The notes: generated by a model from the letters alone, not told the origin. Positions 27,404-35,694 are shown, numbered from the stretch's first letter. The stretch: 64,000 nucleotides of DNA from Halobacteriovorax marinus (GCA_002163155.1 MAAO01000002.1:62001-126000); one strand, 5' to 3'. Numbers and translations: made by a program.

Positions 27404-29740
27404 TTTATCTCCTTTATTTTTTATATTAGACTTCTCTTTTTCTTTTTCATCAACTACTGCAAGTAGTGCTGGTAGGAATGTAAAGTCAGCTATGAGAGCG
27501 ACAATTATTGTCAGTGCTGAGAGAGCACCAAGTGTGACGTTCATTTTAAAGGCTGAGAACATTAGTATTGAAAACCCAATCGAAAGCACGACTGAAGTAA
27601 CAATGAGTGCAGAGCCTACAGTTGAAAATGAGTATTCAATCGCCTCTTTAGTTGAGAGTCCTTTCTCCCTTCTAGCTCTTACGTATTTAGAGAGAAAGTG
27701 AACTGTATCATCAACCACAATTCCTATGGTCACTGAGCTCACAATGGCAATGGCAAATCCCGCCGTTCCTACAACTAGTGACCAAATTCCAAAGGCGAGT
27801 ATCGCAGGAATAATATTTGGTAGTAGTGAGATAAGTCCGTATTTAAAACTTCTAAGTGAAACTATTAAAACACCCGTGATTAAAAGAAACGCTAAGAGTG
27901 TTCCCCAGGCCATTGCCTTAACATTTCTCTCTGTAATATAAGAGAACATAATGGCAGGTGAAGAACCAAGAGTGTGCATAGTGGCCGGTGCATTGTCTCT
28001 TAACCACTGCTCGATCTTAGTATTTGAACTAAGTAAGTCCTTTGTTTCAACATTTGAAAATGTAGCAATCACTCGCGTTGAATCTTTATCAACATTGATT
28101 TGATTATTTAAATCTAATCCATAAGGAAGACTCATTTCATAGAGGAGAAGATACTGTGCTGCTAGTTCTCTACTCGTTGGAAGAGAGTAGAATTCTTCTC
28201 TATCGGCGTGCATATTCTTATTGAGTCGCTTAAAGATATCCGTAACAGTTGATACATGAATGACATGAGGTTGAGCTCTGAGCCAGTTAGAAAACTCTTC
28301 TACCTTACTTAAGTAAGCAGGATTAGAGATTCCCCCTGATTCTCCAGAACCTAGGTCATAGTTTAACTGGTAAATTCCAGTTAAGTTTTCCATCACATAG
28401 TCAGTGTGGTTTCTAAATTCAATAGACTTATCAAAGTAATTTACAAATTGATCATTAAGTTGAATCTTTGGAATTTGTACCGCAAGAAAAACCGTTGTAA
28501 AAAGAGTTGTAAAGAGAACTCCTTTCTTATGATCTACAATCCAATCTGCAAACTTTACAGCAAATGGTGAACCGCTCTTAACGATTTTCTTAGGTTGTCT
28601 AAAAGGCATGAGTGTAACAAGGGCAGGCAATAATGTTACAGAGAGAACAAAGGCCATTGTTACACCCATTGCCGTGATGTTTCCTAAATCATGAAAAGGA
28701 GGAGTATCACTAAAGTTTAAAGAGAGAAAACCAATGGCAGTTGTAAAACTCGTCAGAAAGACAGGTGTAAAATTTGCTGCCATGGCTTCAATAATCGAAT
28801 CCTTTTTGGAATGTCCTAGTGACATGGAATAGAGAATACTTTTTAAAATGTGAATAGAATCTGCAATCGCTAGAGTTAGAATAACTGTTGGTGCAATTGA
28901 TGATGGGGGAGTAATAGGTATTCCAAAAAGTCCCGCTGCTCCCATTCCGGCAACAACTGAGAAGAAAATTACATTTAAGGTGGCGAGAACTGCCATTCCT
29001 GATTTTAGTAATACTGCCATTATTAAAAGAATAACTGCATACATAATTGGTGTTAAAGTCGACATATCATTCATGGCCGCTTCGTTAAAAGCATTATTCA
29101 TCATGGCCAGACCGGAGAGTCTAAATTCTAAGTGAGGATATTTTTCTTCAAATTCTGCCGTTAACTCTCTGGCATATTTGGCAACACTTGGAACTTCCTC
29201 CGGACTATTGCCTGGAAAACTAAGCTTTATATTAAGGGCGGTTACAGATGAATCAGGATTGATAATCCTATTGGCCAGCAGTGGTTCTGCTAGAGCGATT
29301 TTTTGAATTTCTTGTAATTCTGTTTGTGTCAGTGATTTTGGATCCTTTACTAGGTCTGCAACTATGAGGTCATCTTCTATGGCCTTAGTGTGTTGAAAGT
29401 TTGTAAGGGAATCAACTCTTGTTGAAAAAGGAATTTTCCATGAACGCTCAGTTATTTCTTTAAGAGCAATCATTGTTTTCTTAGTAAAAACATTCTTATC
29501 TTTAGGGGAGAGAACAATGAGTAGGCCATCATCTTTGGCATAAACATTTTGTAATTTTTCAAAGGCCAATCTCTGTGGATTGTCTTCTCCAAAGAAATAG
29601 CGGTAGTCGCTATTCATGGTAATTTTTGTCACTCCACTTCCGAGACTTAGTGCCAGCAGAATGGAGAAGAAGATGGTCTTTAAGGGATTGCTAATGACAA
29701 TTTTTGCTAATCGAGCCCCGTAATTCTCTCGCTTATTCAT
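26612..29740 (-). CDS. MMPL/RND-type transporter fused in frame to a LolA-like domain
   Basis: This is a 1042-codon frame. Residues 1-779 are an RND/MMPL transporter: a first span at about 15-35, a periplasmic loop, spans at about 225-375 (with ILTLAIADSIHILKS), a second loop, then spans at about 610-755 (with TIGIVVDDTVHFLSKYVRA). This is the HpnN/hydrophobe-exporter type. Residues 780-1042 form a separate periplasmic protein that retains its own start signals (next entry). The join lies in a Lys/Glu-rich segment next to an A6 run. The start has AAGGA upstream and a palindromic operator 15 bases further up. Confidence 0.85.
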   Translation of the reverse strand: MNKRENYGARLAKIVISNPLKTIFFSILLALSLGSGVTKITMNSDYRYFFGEDNPQRLAFEKLQNVYAKDDGLLIVLSPKDKNVFTKKTMIALKEITERSWKIPFSTRVDSLTNFQHTKAIEDDLIVADLVKDPKSLTQTELQEIQKIALAEPLLANRIINPDSSVTALNIKLSFPGNSPEEVPSVAKYARELTAEFEEKYPHLEFRLSGLAMMNNAFNEAAMNDMSTLTPIMYAVILLIMAVLLKSGMAVLATLNVIFFSVVAGMGAAGLFGIPITPPSSIAPTVILTLAIADSIHILKSILYSMSLGHSKKDSIIEAMAANFTPVFLTSFTTAIGFLSLNFSDTPPFHDLGNITAMGVTMAFVLSVTLLPALVTLMPFRQPKKIVKSGSPFAVKFADWIVDHKKGVLFTTLFTTVFLAVQIPKIQLNDQFVNYFDKSIEFRNHTDYVMENLTGIYQLNYDLGSGESGGISNPAYLSKVEEFSNWLRAQPHVIHVSTVTDIFKRLNKNMHADREEFYSLPTSRELAAQYLLLYEMSLPYGLDLNNQINVDKDSTRVIATFSNVETKDLLSSNTKIEQWLRDNAPATMHTLGSSPAIMFSYITERNVKAMAWGTLLAFLLITGVLIVSLRSFKYGLISLLPNIIPAILAFGIWSLVVGTAGFAIAIVSSVTIGIVVDDTVHFLSKYVRARREKGLSTKEAIEYSFSTVGSALIVTSVVLSIGFSILMFSAFKMNVTLGALSALTIIVALIADFTFLPALLAVVDEKEKEKSNIKNKGDKMKLKNAVASIAIVALAFGLGSTVKAEENKGLWVATQIDITNEGFVNQTANVKMVLLNKQGQKSTRQMKIKTLEVKEDGDKSLTIFKTPRDVKGTSFLSFSHAVGSDDQWLYLPALKRVKRISSNNKSGPFMGSEFAYEDISSQEVEKYSYEYISTESKVSVKGHIIERYPVDKNSGYTKQIVWVNEENWTIQKIEFYDRKESLLKTLNYIGYKKYQNGKWRPDEMHMKNHQTGKSTSLVWNDYKFNQDISDRDFNKNSLKRLR

Positions 29741-29754
29741 GTGTGTATCCTTGT

Positions 29755-29772
29755 TTACTTACTAGTAAGTAA
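29755..29772. promoter_or_regulatory. TetR-type operator upstream of the RND gene
   Basis: TTACTTACTAGTAAGTAA is a perfect 18-base palindrome ending 15 bases before the RND start codon. The half-site ACTTAC recurs in two further palindromes flanking the tetR gene, so this is a likely binding site for that regulator. Confidence 0.8.
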
Positions 29773-29833
29773 GTCGTTAGTTTTAAAAAAAAGAACATTC
29801 TGTGTTCTAACTATTTGTAATTATAATCATACC

Positions 29834-29849
29834 TACTTACAAGTAAGTA
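29834..29849. promoter_or_regulatory. second TetR-type operator upstream of the RND gene
   Basis: TACTTAC-AA-GTAAGTA is a 16-base palindrome 62 bases beyond the proximal site and just downstream of the tetR terminator. It shares the ACTTAC half-site. The two sites may bracket the RND promoter. Confidence 0.75.
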
Positions 29850-29861
29850 AGTGCTGTTGTT

Positions 29862-29885
29862 TAAAAAAAGGACTACTTAAGTCCC
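29862..29885 (-). terminator. intrinsic terminator of tetR, overlapping its stop codon
   Basis: On the minus strand, GGACT-TAAGT-AGTCC forms a hairpin that extends by a G-T and an A-T pair and is followed by seven T. The TAG stop of tetR sits at the loop edge. It separates tetR from the RND operon promoter. Confidence 0.75.
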
Positions 29886-30445
29886 TCTGCCCACTCTTTC
29901 AATAGACCTGATAATTCATTCTTGGCCTGGGCGACATTTCCTATATGCTGTCCACAAGTCATCACTCCAAGCATAATAGTGTGAGATCTTCTTGCTTCTC
30001 TTAGAGCATTTAGGTCGCTTCTGATTTCACCATTATCTATGGCATCTTGAATAGTAGACTGAAATAACTCTTCAAATTTTCTATAGAAACTACAAGCTAG
30101 TCCCTGAAGGTTTTCAGGTAAACTATTTTGAGTCGCCATTTGCGTACAGACACAAATACTAGTAGTACCAAGGGCTTCAGCCTGTAGCCAGAAGTTGTCT
30201 TCTACTCCTTGGATGAAACCAAAGAAGTTTCCCTTGTAACCTTCAGCAAGTGCGCTGAAGTTTTTAAACTGAGTTTGTCCGTAATTATTCGTCACTTCGA
30301 TAGCGAGAGATTCTTTATTTTTGAAATGATAGTGCAGGTTAGCTCGAGTTGTTCCCAACTCTTTAGCGATAGTCCCGAAGTTAAGGTTTTCAAAACCTCC
30401 GGTCATCATTTGTTTCTCTGCAGTTAATAGTATTTCATTTCTCAT
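29873..30445 (-). CDS. TetR-family repressor of the RND operon
   Basis: This encodes 190 residues. The N-terminal helix-turn-helix is typical TetR: FENLNFGTIAKELGTTRANLHYHFKNKESLAIEV (about residues 18-50). The C-terminal ligand domain has a CVCTQMA stretch with two Cys. The gene precedes the RND/LolA/barrel operon on the same strand with its own terminator between them. Matching palindromes lie 13 bases before its start codon and ahead of the RND gene, which supports autoregulation and control of the pump. The inducer is probably a hydrophobic pump substrate (inference). Confidence 0.92.
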   Translation of the reverse strand: MRNEILLTAEKQMMTGGFENLNFGTIAKELGTTRANLHYHFKNKESLAIEVTNNYGQTQFKNFSALAEGYKGNFFGFIQGVEDNFWLQAEALGTTSICVCTQMATQNSLPENLQGLACSFYRKFEELFQSTIQDAIDNGEIRSDLNALREARRSHTIMLGVMTCGQHIGNVAQAKNELSGLLKEWAEGLK

Positions 30446-30457
30446 AGGACCATTCTT

Positions 30458-30475
30458 ACTTACATGTATGTAAGT
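30458..30475. promoter_or_regulatory. TetR-type operator upstream of tetR
   Basis: ACTTACAT-GT-ATGTAAGT is an 18-base palindrome with a two-base centre, ending 13 bases from the tetR start codon. It shares the ACTTAC half-site with the two sites upstream of the RND gene. Confidence 0.75.
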
Positions 30476-30537
30476 TTCAAGTTAAAACTTCCTTAAAATG
30501 TATTATCTATATAAAAACAGTGGCTTAAGAGTAGGAA

Positions 30538-31530
30538 TTATCTATTTAATCCGTACTCAGAGAAGAAATCGAGGATGATTTTGGTAGCATCTGGCCCATG
30601 GGGGTCATTGAATTCGTATTGATTGTCACCACCACTCCAAGCGTGACCAAGAGTCTCGATCATATATCTCTTAATGTAGGGACGACCTCGGTGAGACCAA
30701 GTAACTACGTCGTATGAATAGAGATTGTCTGGCGTGAATTTTTCAAAAGTCATTTCATCGTCTAGAGAATTGTCACGAATCCCATTGTCTAGATAGTCGT
30801 TAAAAATTCTTAATTCAGATTCAACTTGAGTGGCATGGATTGCTCGCATGACAGCTCCTCTTGAGCCGTGAATGATAACTGCGGGAAGAGGGTTTTTCTT
30901 AGGAGTAAATCCTGAGCAAGAATATCCTTTCGCTGCTGCAACTTCTGGAGCTATCTTACTACCATTGTAGACAACTTCTTTTGCTGAAAATACATCACTT
31001 GCTGCTTTATACATTGTTCCGTGGTGAGTTGCTACTGCTTGAAAACTTCTGGGGTAACAGTTGGCCAGTATAGAAACCACAGCACCACCAGAGCTCATAC
31101 CTAACAGAAAAGTTTTATCTTTGTTTAAACTAAACTCTCTAGTCACTTTCTTAAGGCCACCCATAATGAGTTCTGCCTCTCCAGTATTTTTCATTTGGTT
31201 TGTAGGAAGAAACCAATTCCAACAATTATAGATATTGAAAAATTTAGACTGTTCTGGATAGTAAACAGCAAAACCTAATTTCTCTGCCCATTCGTTTAGA
31301 CGAGTTCCCGCTGCAAATGATTCACTATCTTGCATGCAACCGTGAAGGGCGATGATGACAGGTATTTTTCCATGATTAGTACTTTCACTGTGATTGCTTG
31401 GAAGAAAAACTTTATAAGATCTCATTCCATTAAAGCTATAGTAACTACCACTTTCAATTCTTCCCGCTTCTAAATTTGGCGAAAGTAAAAAAAGTAGTAC
31501 TGAAGAAAATGTAAAAAGAAATTTAATCAC
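30538..31530 (-). CDS. secreted PHB-depolymerase/feruloyl-esterase-like esterase
   Basis: This encodes 330 residues from a GTG with AAGGA upstream and has a signal peptide ending near LEA. The alpha/beta-hydrolase features are those of the PHB depolymerase/LpqC esterase family: ALHGCMQDSESFA (oxyanion loop), nucleophile elbow GMSSGGA near residue 145, PAVIIHGSRG, and the late His in LGHAWSGGD. It may cut polyhydroxyalkanoate or other ester substrates outside the cytoplasm. It lies nine bases after the TetR gene on the same strand, so it belongs to that regulator's transcript. Confidence 0.88.
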   Translation of the reverse strand: MIKFLFTFSSVLLFLLSPNLEAGRIESGSYYSFNGMRSYKVFLPSNHSESTNHGKIPVIIALHGCMQDSESFAAGTRLNEWAEKLGFAVYYPEQSKFFNIYNCWNWFLPTNQMKNTGEAELIMGGLKKVTREFSLNKDKTFLLGMSSGGAVVSILANCYPRSFQAVATHHGTMYKAASDVFSAKEVVYNGSKIAPEVAAAKGYSCSGFTPKKNPLPAVIIHGSRGAVMRAIHATQVESELRIFNDYLDNGIRDNSLDDEMTFEKFTPDNLYSYDVVTWSHRGRPYIKRYMIETLGHAWSGGDNQYEFNDPHGPDATKIILDFFSEYGLNR

Positions 31531-31539
31531 AATTTGTCC

Positions 31540-32187
31540 TTAGTAAGTTTCCACAAGTGTTTTAATAATACTTAATACATTCTCTTTACCTGTTTTAAGA
31601 GAATAGTCCTTAGTTGTATAACAATCTTGAATTGTAGAAGAAGTTAAGTTCTGAATGATAGAGCTCAATGCTTTGGCCTTCTCACTGGTGAAGTTCTTCT
31701 TCATTTGTGCTTTGAGAATAAAGTAAATTCTCTCTTGTCCTTTCTTTTTAACTCTATCGTTTAGTTCTAAATAGTCTTCATCAATACTACAAAAGTAGTA
31801 GAGAAGTAGAATCACAGACACTTGCTTGGGATGTAAATCGGCCCAACTAAAAGCAGCTTCCACATATTTAATCAGCATGTCTTCGCCACTGGTGGCCTTA
31901 GCAATATGCTCAAGAGACATTTGTTGATAGGTCGCCAGGATGTATTTTATCGCCGACTTAAAAATTTCATGTTTATCCGCAAAGTGATAGGCCACATGAG
32001 CACGACGAGTTCCTATGACTTTTGCAATGGCCTCATAAGAAGTTTTCTCAATGCCCAGTGTTGCCAGACACTCAATAGAGGCCTTAATAATCTCAACCTT
32101 TTTAAGATCACCTTTTCTAGGGCGAAATTCAAAGAGGTCATAGAGAAGCGGGTCAATTTCATTCTTTGCGGTGCTGGTACTTTCCAT
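31540..32187 (-). CDS. TetR-family regulator of the esterase/acyl operons
   Basis: This encodes 215 residues. The N-terminal helix-turn-helix is SIECLATLGIEKTSYEAIAKVIGTRRAHVAYHFADKHEIFKSA (about residues 30-72). The C-terminal ligand domain is helical. It is followed by the esterase gene and faces a plus-strand operon of acyl-group enzymes across 158 bases that hold two palindromes. Control of both directions is the simplest reading. TetR proteins of this context often sense acyl-CoA (family knowledge); the effector here is unknown. Confidence 0.9.
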   Translation of the reverse strand: MESTSTAKNEIDPLLYDLFEFRPRKGDLKKVEIIKASIECLATLGIEKTSYEAIAKVIGTRRAHVAYHFADKHEIFKSAIKYILATYQQMSLEHIAKATSGEDMLIKYVEAAFSWADLHPKQVSVILLLYYFCSIDEDYLELNDRVKKKGQERIYFILKAQMKKNFTSEKAKALSSIIQNLTSSTIQDCYTTKDYSLKTGKENVLSIIKTLVETY

Positions 32188-32220
32188 ATTCAGAACCTAT
32201 CACAATGTTTGTGGCAACTC

Positions 32221-32230
32221 AAAACGTTTT
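32221..32230. promoter_or_regulatory. palindrome in the divergent TetR control region
   Basis: AAAACGTTTT is a perfect ten-base palindrome about 34 bases upstream of the TetR start codon. It may be part of a regulator site; the AT-rich symmetry alone is weak evidence. Confidence 0.3.
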
Positions 32231-32250
32231 ATACGTAGCGATAGTTATTT

Positions 32251-32266
32251 TTGTACGTCTGTACAA
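32251..32266. promoter_or_regulatory. probable operator between tetR and the acyl operon
   Basis: TTGTAC-GTCT-GTACAA is a 16-base inverted repeat with six-base perfect arms. A TTGACA element that could be a -35 box for the plus-strand operon lies six bases after it. Its central place in the divergent region makes it the best candidate TetR site. Confidence 0.65.
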
Positions 32267-32345
32267 TTTTCTTGACATCAATATATCATCTTGAGAGAGT
32301 TCATCGATATTGAAACATTTGAAATGAAAATTATTGAGAGAAGAA

Positions 32346-33158
32346 ATGATTAAATCGGGTCTTTTTATTAAAGATGATATGAGAATTCACTATGAAATTC
32401 AGGGGGTTGGACCATCAATTCTGTGCTTTTCTGGTTTTGGTTGCTCCAATTACAATTTTGACTTTCTAAGAGATGAACTCTCTAAGAACTTTCAATTAAT
32501 ACTCATTGATAACCGTGGCATGGGTAAATCCTCTCTAGTTTCTAAGGATTATCTCATAGATGACCTAGCTGTTGACGGGATTGAGCTCATGGCGAAGTTG
32601 GGTATTGAGGCTTTCTCTGTGATGGGAATTAGTATGGGTGGATTCATTGCTCAAAAAGTTGCGCTTAAAGCGGCGGATAGAATTCAATCTCTAGTCCTCG
32701 CTTGTACCACTTCTGGTGGAGAAGATTTTCCAGCGCTCAATAAGTTGAATGAGGAAAGTATAAAGAGATCATTTGAATTAGATCCAAAAACTTATAATTT
32801 ACTCGTTTTGAACTCTACAGTTCATCCCAGTGTTGAAATTGAAAAACCAAAACTTTTTGAAGAAATTTTAAATTTAAGAATGAAAAATATGCCTAAGCTT
32901 TCACAAGTGCTGCTGCAACAAAGTGCAGTTGATAAATTTCTTCAATCAAAAATTGATCTCTCAAAAATAACTTGTCCAGTACTTATTCTCTCTGGAGCTG
33001 ATGATCGTTTTGTAATTCCAAAGAATGCTTATGTTTTAGAAGATAAAATACCAAACGCAACATTGAAGTTCATCGATGAAAGTGATCATCACTTCTTTTT
33101 AGAAAAGCCCTTAGAAACAGCAAATGTCGTTTCAGAATACTTAGGATTACAATTATGA
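32346..33158 (+). CDS. alpha/beta-hydrolase
   Basis: This encodes 270 residues from the ATG after GAGAGAAGAA. The fold is classical: FSGFGCSNYNF after strand 3, DNRGMGKSS, the nucleophile elbow GISMGGF, the acid Asp in SGADDRF, and a final His in ESDHHFFLEK. No signal peptide, so it is cytoplasmic. It heads a six-gene operon, and its stop overlaps the FabH-like start as ATGA. It could hydrolyse an acyl thioester, ester or 3-oxo-ester intermediate of the pathway; the exact substrate is unknown. Confidence 0.88.
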   Translation: MIKSGLFIKDDMRIHYEIQGVGPSILCFSGFGCSNYNFDFLRDELSKNFQLILIDNRGMGKSSLVSKDYLIDDLAVDGIELMAKLGIEAFSVMGISMGGFIAQKVALKAADRIQSLVLACTTSGGEDFPALNKLNEESIKRSFELDPKTYNLLVLNSTVHPSVEIEKPKLFEEILNLRMKNMPKLSQVLLQQSAVDKFLQSKIDLSKITCPVLILSGADDRFVIPKNAYVLEDKIPNATLKFIDESDHHFFLEKPLETANVVSEYLGLQL

Positions 33159-34180
33159 ATATTTGTTTAAAGAAAGCAGCAGTATGGTTGCCTAAAGGAT
33201 ATGAGGACTCAGATTTTATTTCTTCTGAATCAGGTATTCCAAAAGAAGTTATTGAAAAGAAAATGGGGATTATAAGAAAGTGTCGTGCCGACAGTGACAC
33301 TCATCCTGGAATGATGGCAGTCAATGCTGCTAGAAAAGTTCTTAAAGGCATAGATCCTCTAAGTATAGATCTAATTATTTGGACGGGTTCAGAATACAAA
33401 GAACACCCTGTTTGGTCTGCAGGAATTTATGTACAAAGAGAGTTGGGTCTAAAGAATGCTTACGCTTTTGACGTGGCAGCAAGATGTTCAACCAATGTTT
33501 TGGCCTTAGGTCTCGCAAAATCTCTTATGACAACAGATAAGAAATTAAACCGTGTTCTTCTCTGTGGTGGTCATAAGACAGGTGATCTTGTGAACTACAA
33601 GGATGAAACTTCTCGTTTCTTATATAATCTTAGTGATGGTGGTTCGGCGATGCTCTTGGAGCGTGGGGAAACTAATCCTATTCTTGAAAGTTCTATTATA
33701 ACTGATGGTGACTTTAGTTTAGACGTTATTATTCCAGCCGGAGGCACAAAGAAACCTCTTAGCACTAAACCTGCAGATCACGAGATGTTCCTTACTTGTC
33801 CAGATATTGTTGGAATGAGAGAGCGGCTAGCGGATAGATCTTTAGATAATTTTTTAAAAGTTATTAAGACTGCTGCACAAGATTCAATGCATAAACCTAT
33901 TGATTATCTAGCACTTCTACATATGAAGAAGTCTGCACATGATGGAATTGTTGATCAATTAGAATTAAATTCAGAACAAAGTATATATATGGATCACTAC
34001 GGACACTTCGGTGCTCCCGACCAGGTTCTATCTCTCGCTCTGGCTGAAAAAAGAGGGCTCTTAAAGAAAGGTGATCATGTGGTTCTTGCTTCTGCTGGAA
34101 TTGGTTATACATGGTCGGCCATATCTCTTCGTTGGGATGAGAACACAATTGATTTAGAAGATTTTACAGAAATATTATAA
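33155..34180 (+). CDS. FabH-like ketoacyl synthase III family protein
   Basis: This thiolase-superfamily enzyme of 341 residues has the nucleophile Cys111 in DVAARCSTNV and a probable catalytic His256 in LLHMKKSAH. Where FabH has the conserved Asn (YGN), this protein reads MDHYGHFGAPDQ, so His284 seems to take its place. The substitution suggests it is not the housekeeping FabH. Relatives include starter-condensing, OleA and acyltransferase types. It is translationally coupled to the upstream hydrolase and sits in an acyl-group operon. Confidence 0.85.
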   Translation: MNICLKKAAVWLPKGYEDSDFISSESGIPKEVIEKKMGIIRKCRADSDTHPGMMAVNAARKVLKGIDPLSIDLIIWTGSEYKEHPVWSAGIYVQRELGLKNAYAFDVAARCSTNVLALGLAKSLMTTDKKLNRVLLCGGHKTGDLVNYKDETSRFLYNLSDGGSAMLLERGETNPILESSIITDGDFSLDVIIPAGGTKKPLSTKPADHEMFLTCPDIVGMRERLADRSLDNFLKVIKTAAQDSMHKPIDYLALLHMKKSAHDGIVDQLELNSEQSIYMDHYGHFGAPDQVLSLALAEKRGLLKKGDHVVLASAGIGYTWSAISLRWDENTIDLEDFTEIL

Positions 34181-34189
34181 GGAGTAGAT

Positions 34190-34918
34190 ATGAAAGGTTT
34201 AAGTACAAGTAGAGTTTTTATTACAGGTGCAGCTTCAGGAATTGGAAGAGCGACAGCTCAAAGATTTTATAACGAAGGGTCAAATTTAGTTCTGGTTGAT
34301 ATGCCAACAGAAGAAGAGTCTGAACTAAAGGCGATGTTTCCTGAGAGAATGACTTATCTGCAAGCTGATGTGACTACTAAAGTTGGTCTTGATAAAATAC
34401 AAGAGCAAGTCAATCTAGGACTTGATGTTTTTATAAATAATGCTGGAATTACAAGAGATGCAACTGTTCACAAAATGACTGATGATCAATGGGATCAAGT
34501 TATTGCTGTAAATTTAACAGCTATCTTTAAACTCTCAAGAATGGCCGCCATTAAAATGAAAGAGCAAAAGAGTGGAGTCATATTAAATGCAGCTTCTGTT
34601 GTTGCTCACTATGGTAACTTTGGTCAAACTAATTACACTGCCACTAAAGCAGGTGTTATTGCCATGACAAAAACAATGGCCAAGGAGTTAGGAAAAGATG
34701 GAGTAAGAGTTAATGCTATTGCTCCAGGATTTATTGGAACGCCTATGGTGAGAAAAATGCCAGAAAAAGTTCTTGAAATGATGGAAGGGAAAGCTCCTCT
34801 TAGAAGATTAGGTGAGCCTGAAGATATAGCTGCAGCTTACGCTTTTCTAGCAAGTGAAGATGCTAGTTTTATTACGGGAACATGTTTGAATGTGGATGGG
34901 GGAGTAGTATTAGGTTAG
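34190..34918 (+). CDS. FabG/PhaB-like short-chain dehydrogenase
   Basis: This NAD(P)H-dependent 3-oxoacyl reductase type has 242 residues. The Rossmann motif is TGAASGIG (12-19); NNAG lies near 82; the catalytic Ser (AASVV), Tyr and Lys (NYTATKAG) are in order, and the C-terminal PGFIGTPM and TGTCLNVDGG are standard. It would interconvert 3-oxoacyl and 3-hydroxyacyl thioesters, on ACP or CoA. AAGGAGTAGAT precedes the start. It follows the FabH-like gene by nine bases. Confidence 0.93.
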   Translation: MKGLSTSRVFITGAASGIGRATAQRFYNEGSNLVLVDMPTEEESELKAMFPERMTYLQADVTTKVGLDKIQEQVNLGLDVFINNAGITRDATVHKMTDDQWDQVIAVNLTAIFKLSRMAAIKMKEQKSGVILNAASVVAHYGNFGQTNYTATKAGVIAMTKTMAKELGKDGVRVNAIAPGFIGTPMVRKMPEKVLEMMEGKAPLRRLGEPEDIAAAYAFLASEDASFITGTCLNVDGGVVLG

Positions 34919-35694
34919 AAATCTACCACCATATTCAAAAATCTAAAAATGATTCTGCAAAGTGGTTAGTTCTAGTTAATGGACTCTTTGCAGATTTAAA
35001 TTCTTACGATGAAGTCGTTAAGAATCTTGGCGATGAATTTCATATTCTTCGATACGATTGTCGTGGACAAGGAAAGAGTTTTAAACCAGATGGAATATAT
35101 ACTCTTTCTAAACATGTTGAAGATTTAGAAAGTCTTATTAAGGATCTTTGCATACAAGATCTTACAATTCTTGGATTAAGTAATGGAGGGCGTATTGCCC
35201 TCGAGTTCGCCAAGAGAAATAGGGATTTAGTTTTAGGAGTCGTTGCGTGTGATACTTACGACAAACCAAGTGAATTATTAAAGTTAAAATTACAAAGCTG
35301 GCTAAAAGCATTTGAAACTGGAGGTGCAACTCATCGTTTCGATGTGGCGACTCCTTGGATTTGGGGCGAAAGCCTTTTGCAAAAAAATCCCAGTCTCATT
35401 GCATTCTATAGAGAACGAGCGGGAGAAATGGAAGCCCATGCGGTTAAAGGGTTAATTGAGGGAGCTATGGAAGGAGATGTTTCTTTAGAAGCTATTCATT
35501 GCCCCGTTTTCTTGGTTGTTGGAAGAGAAGATGTTCTGACTCCACCTTTTCTACATGAAGATATGTGTAATAAAGCAAGAGCTCAATCAAAGAAAATCCA
35601 AATGAGAATTGTTCCAGGTGGGCATGCCTCTATTTTAGAATATCCTCTGACTGTTATGAATGAAATTCTTCCTTTCGTTAGGAGTCTTGCATGA
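34882..35694 (+). CDS. second alpha/beta-hydrolase of the operon
   Basis: This encodes up to 270 residues. The fold signature is VNGLFADLNSYDEV, RYDCRGQGKS, nucleophile GLSNGGR, acid Asp in GREDVLTPP and His in GGHASILEYP; it resembles 3-oxoadipate enol-lactonase-type hydrolases. The only ATG in frame overlaps the reductase gene by 37 bases; an ATT after GGGGGAG near 34909 would give a shorter protein with better spacing, so the start is unsure. Its stop overlaps the ligase start as ATGA. Cytoplasmic. Confidence 0.87.
   Translation: MFECGWGSSIRLEIYHHIQKSKNDSAKWLVLVNGLFADLNSYDEVVKNLGDEFHILRYDCRGQGKSFKPDGIYTLSKHVEDLESLIKDLCIQDLTILGLSNGGRIALEFAKRNRDLVLGVVACDTYDKPSELLKLKLQSWLKAFETGGATHRFDVATPWIWGESLLQKNPSLIAFYRERAGEMEAHAVKGLIEGAMEGDVSLEAIHCPVFLVVGREDVLTPPFLHEDMCNKARAQSKKIQMRIVPGGHASILEYPLTVMNEILPFVRSLA

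Noticed and set aside
27333-27941. Plus-strand open frames opposite the RND gene
   Set aside because: They lack ribosome sites and mirror the coding bias of the RND frame, which has clear family motifs.
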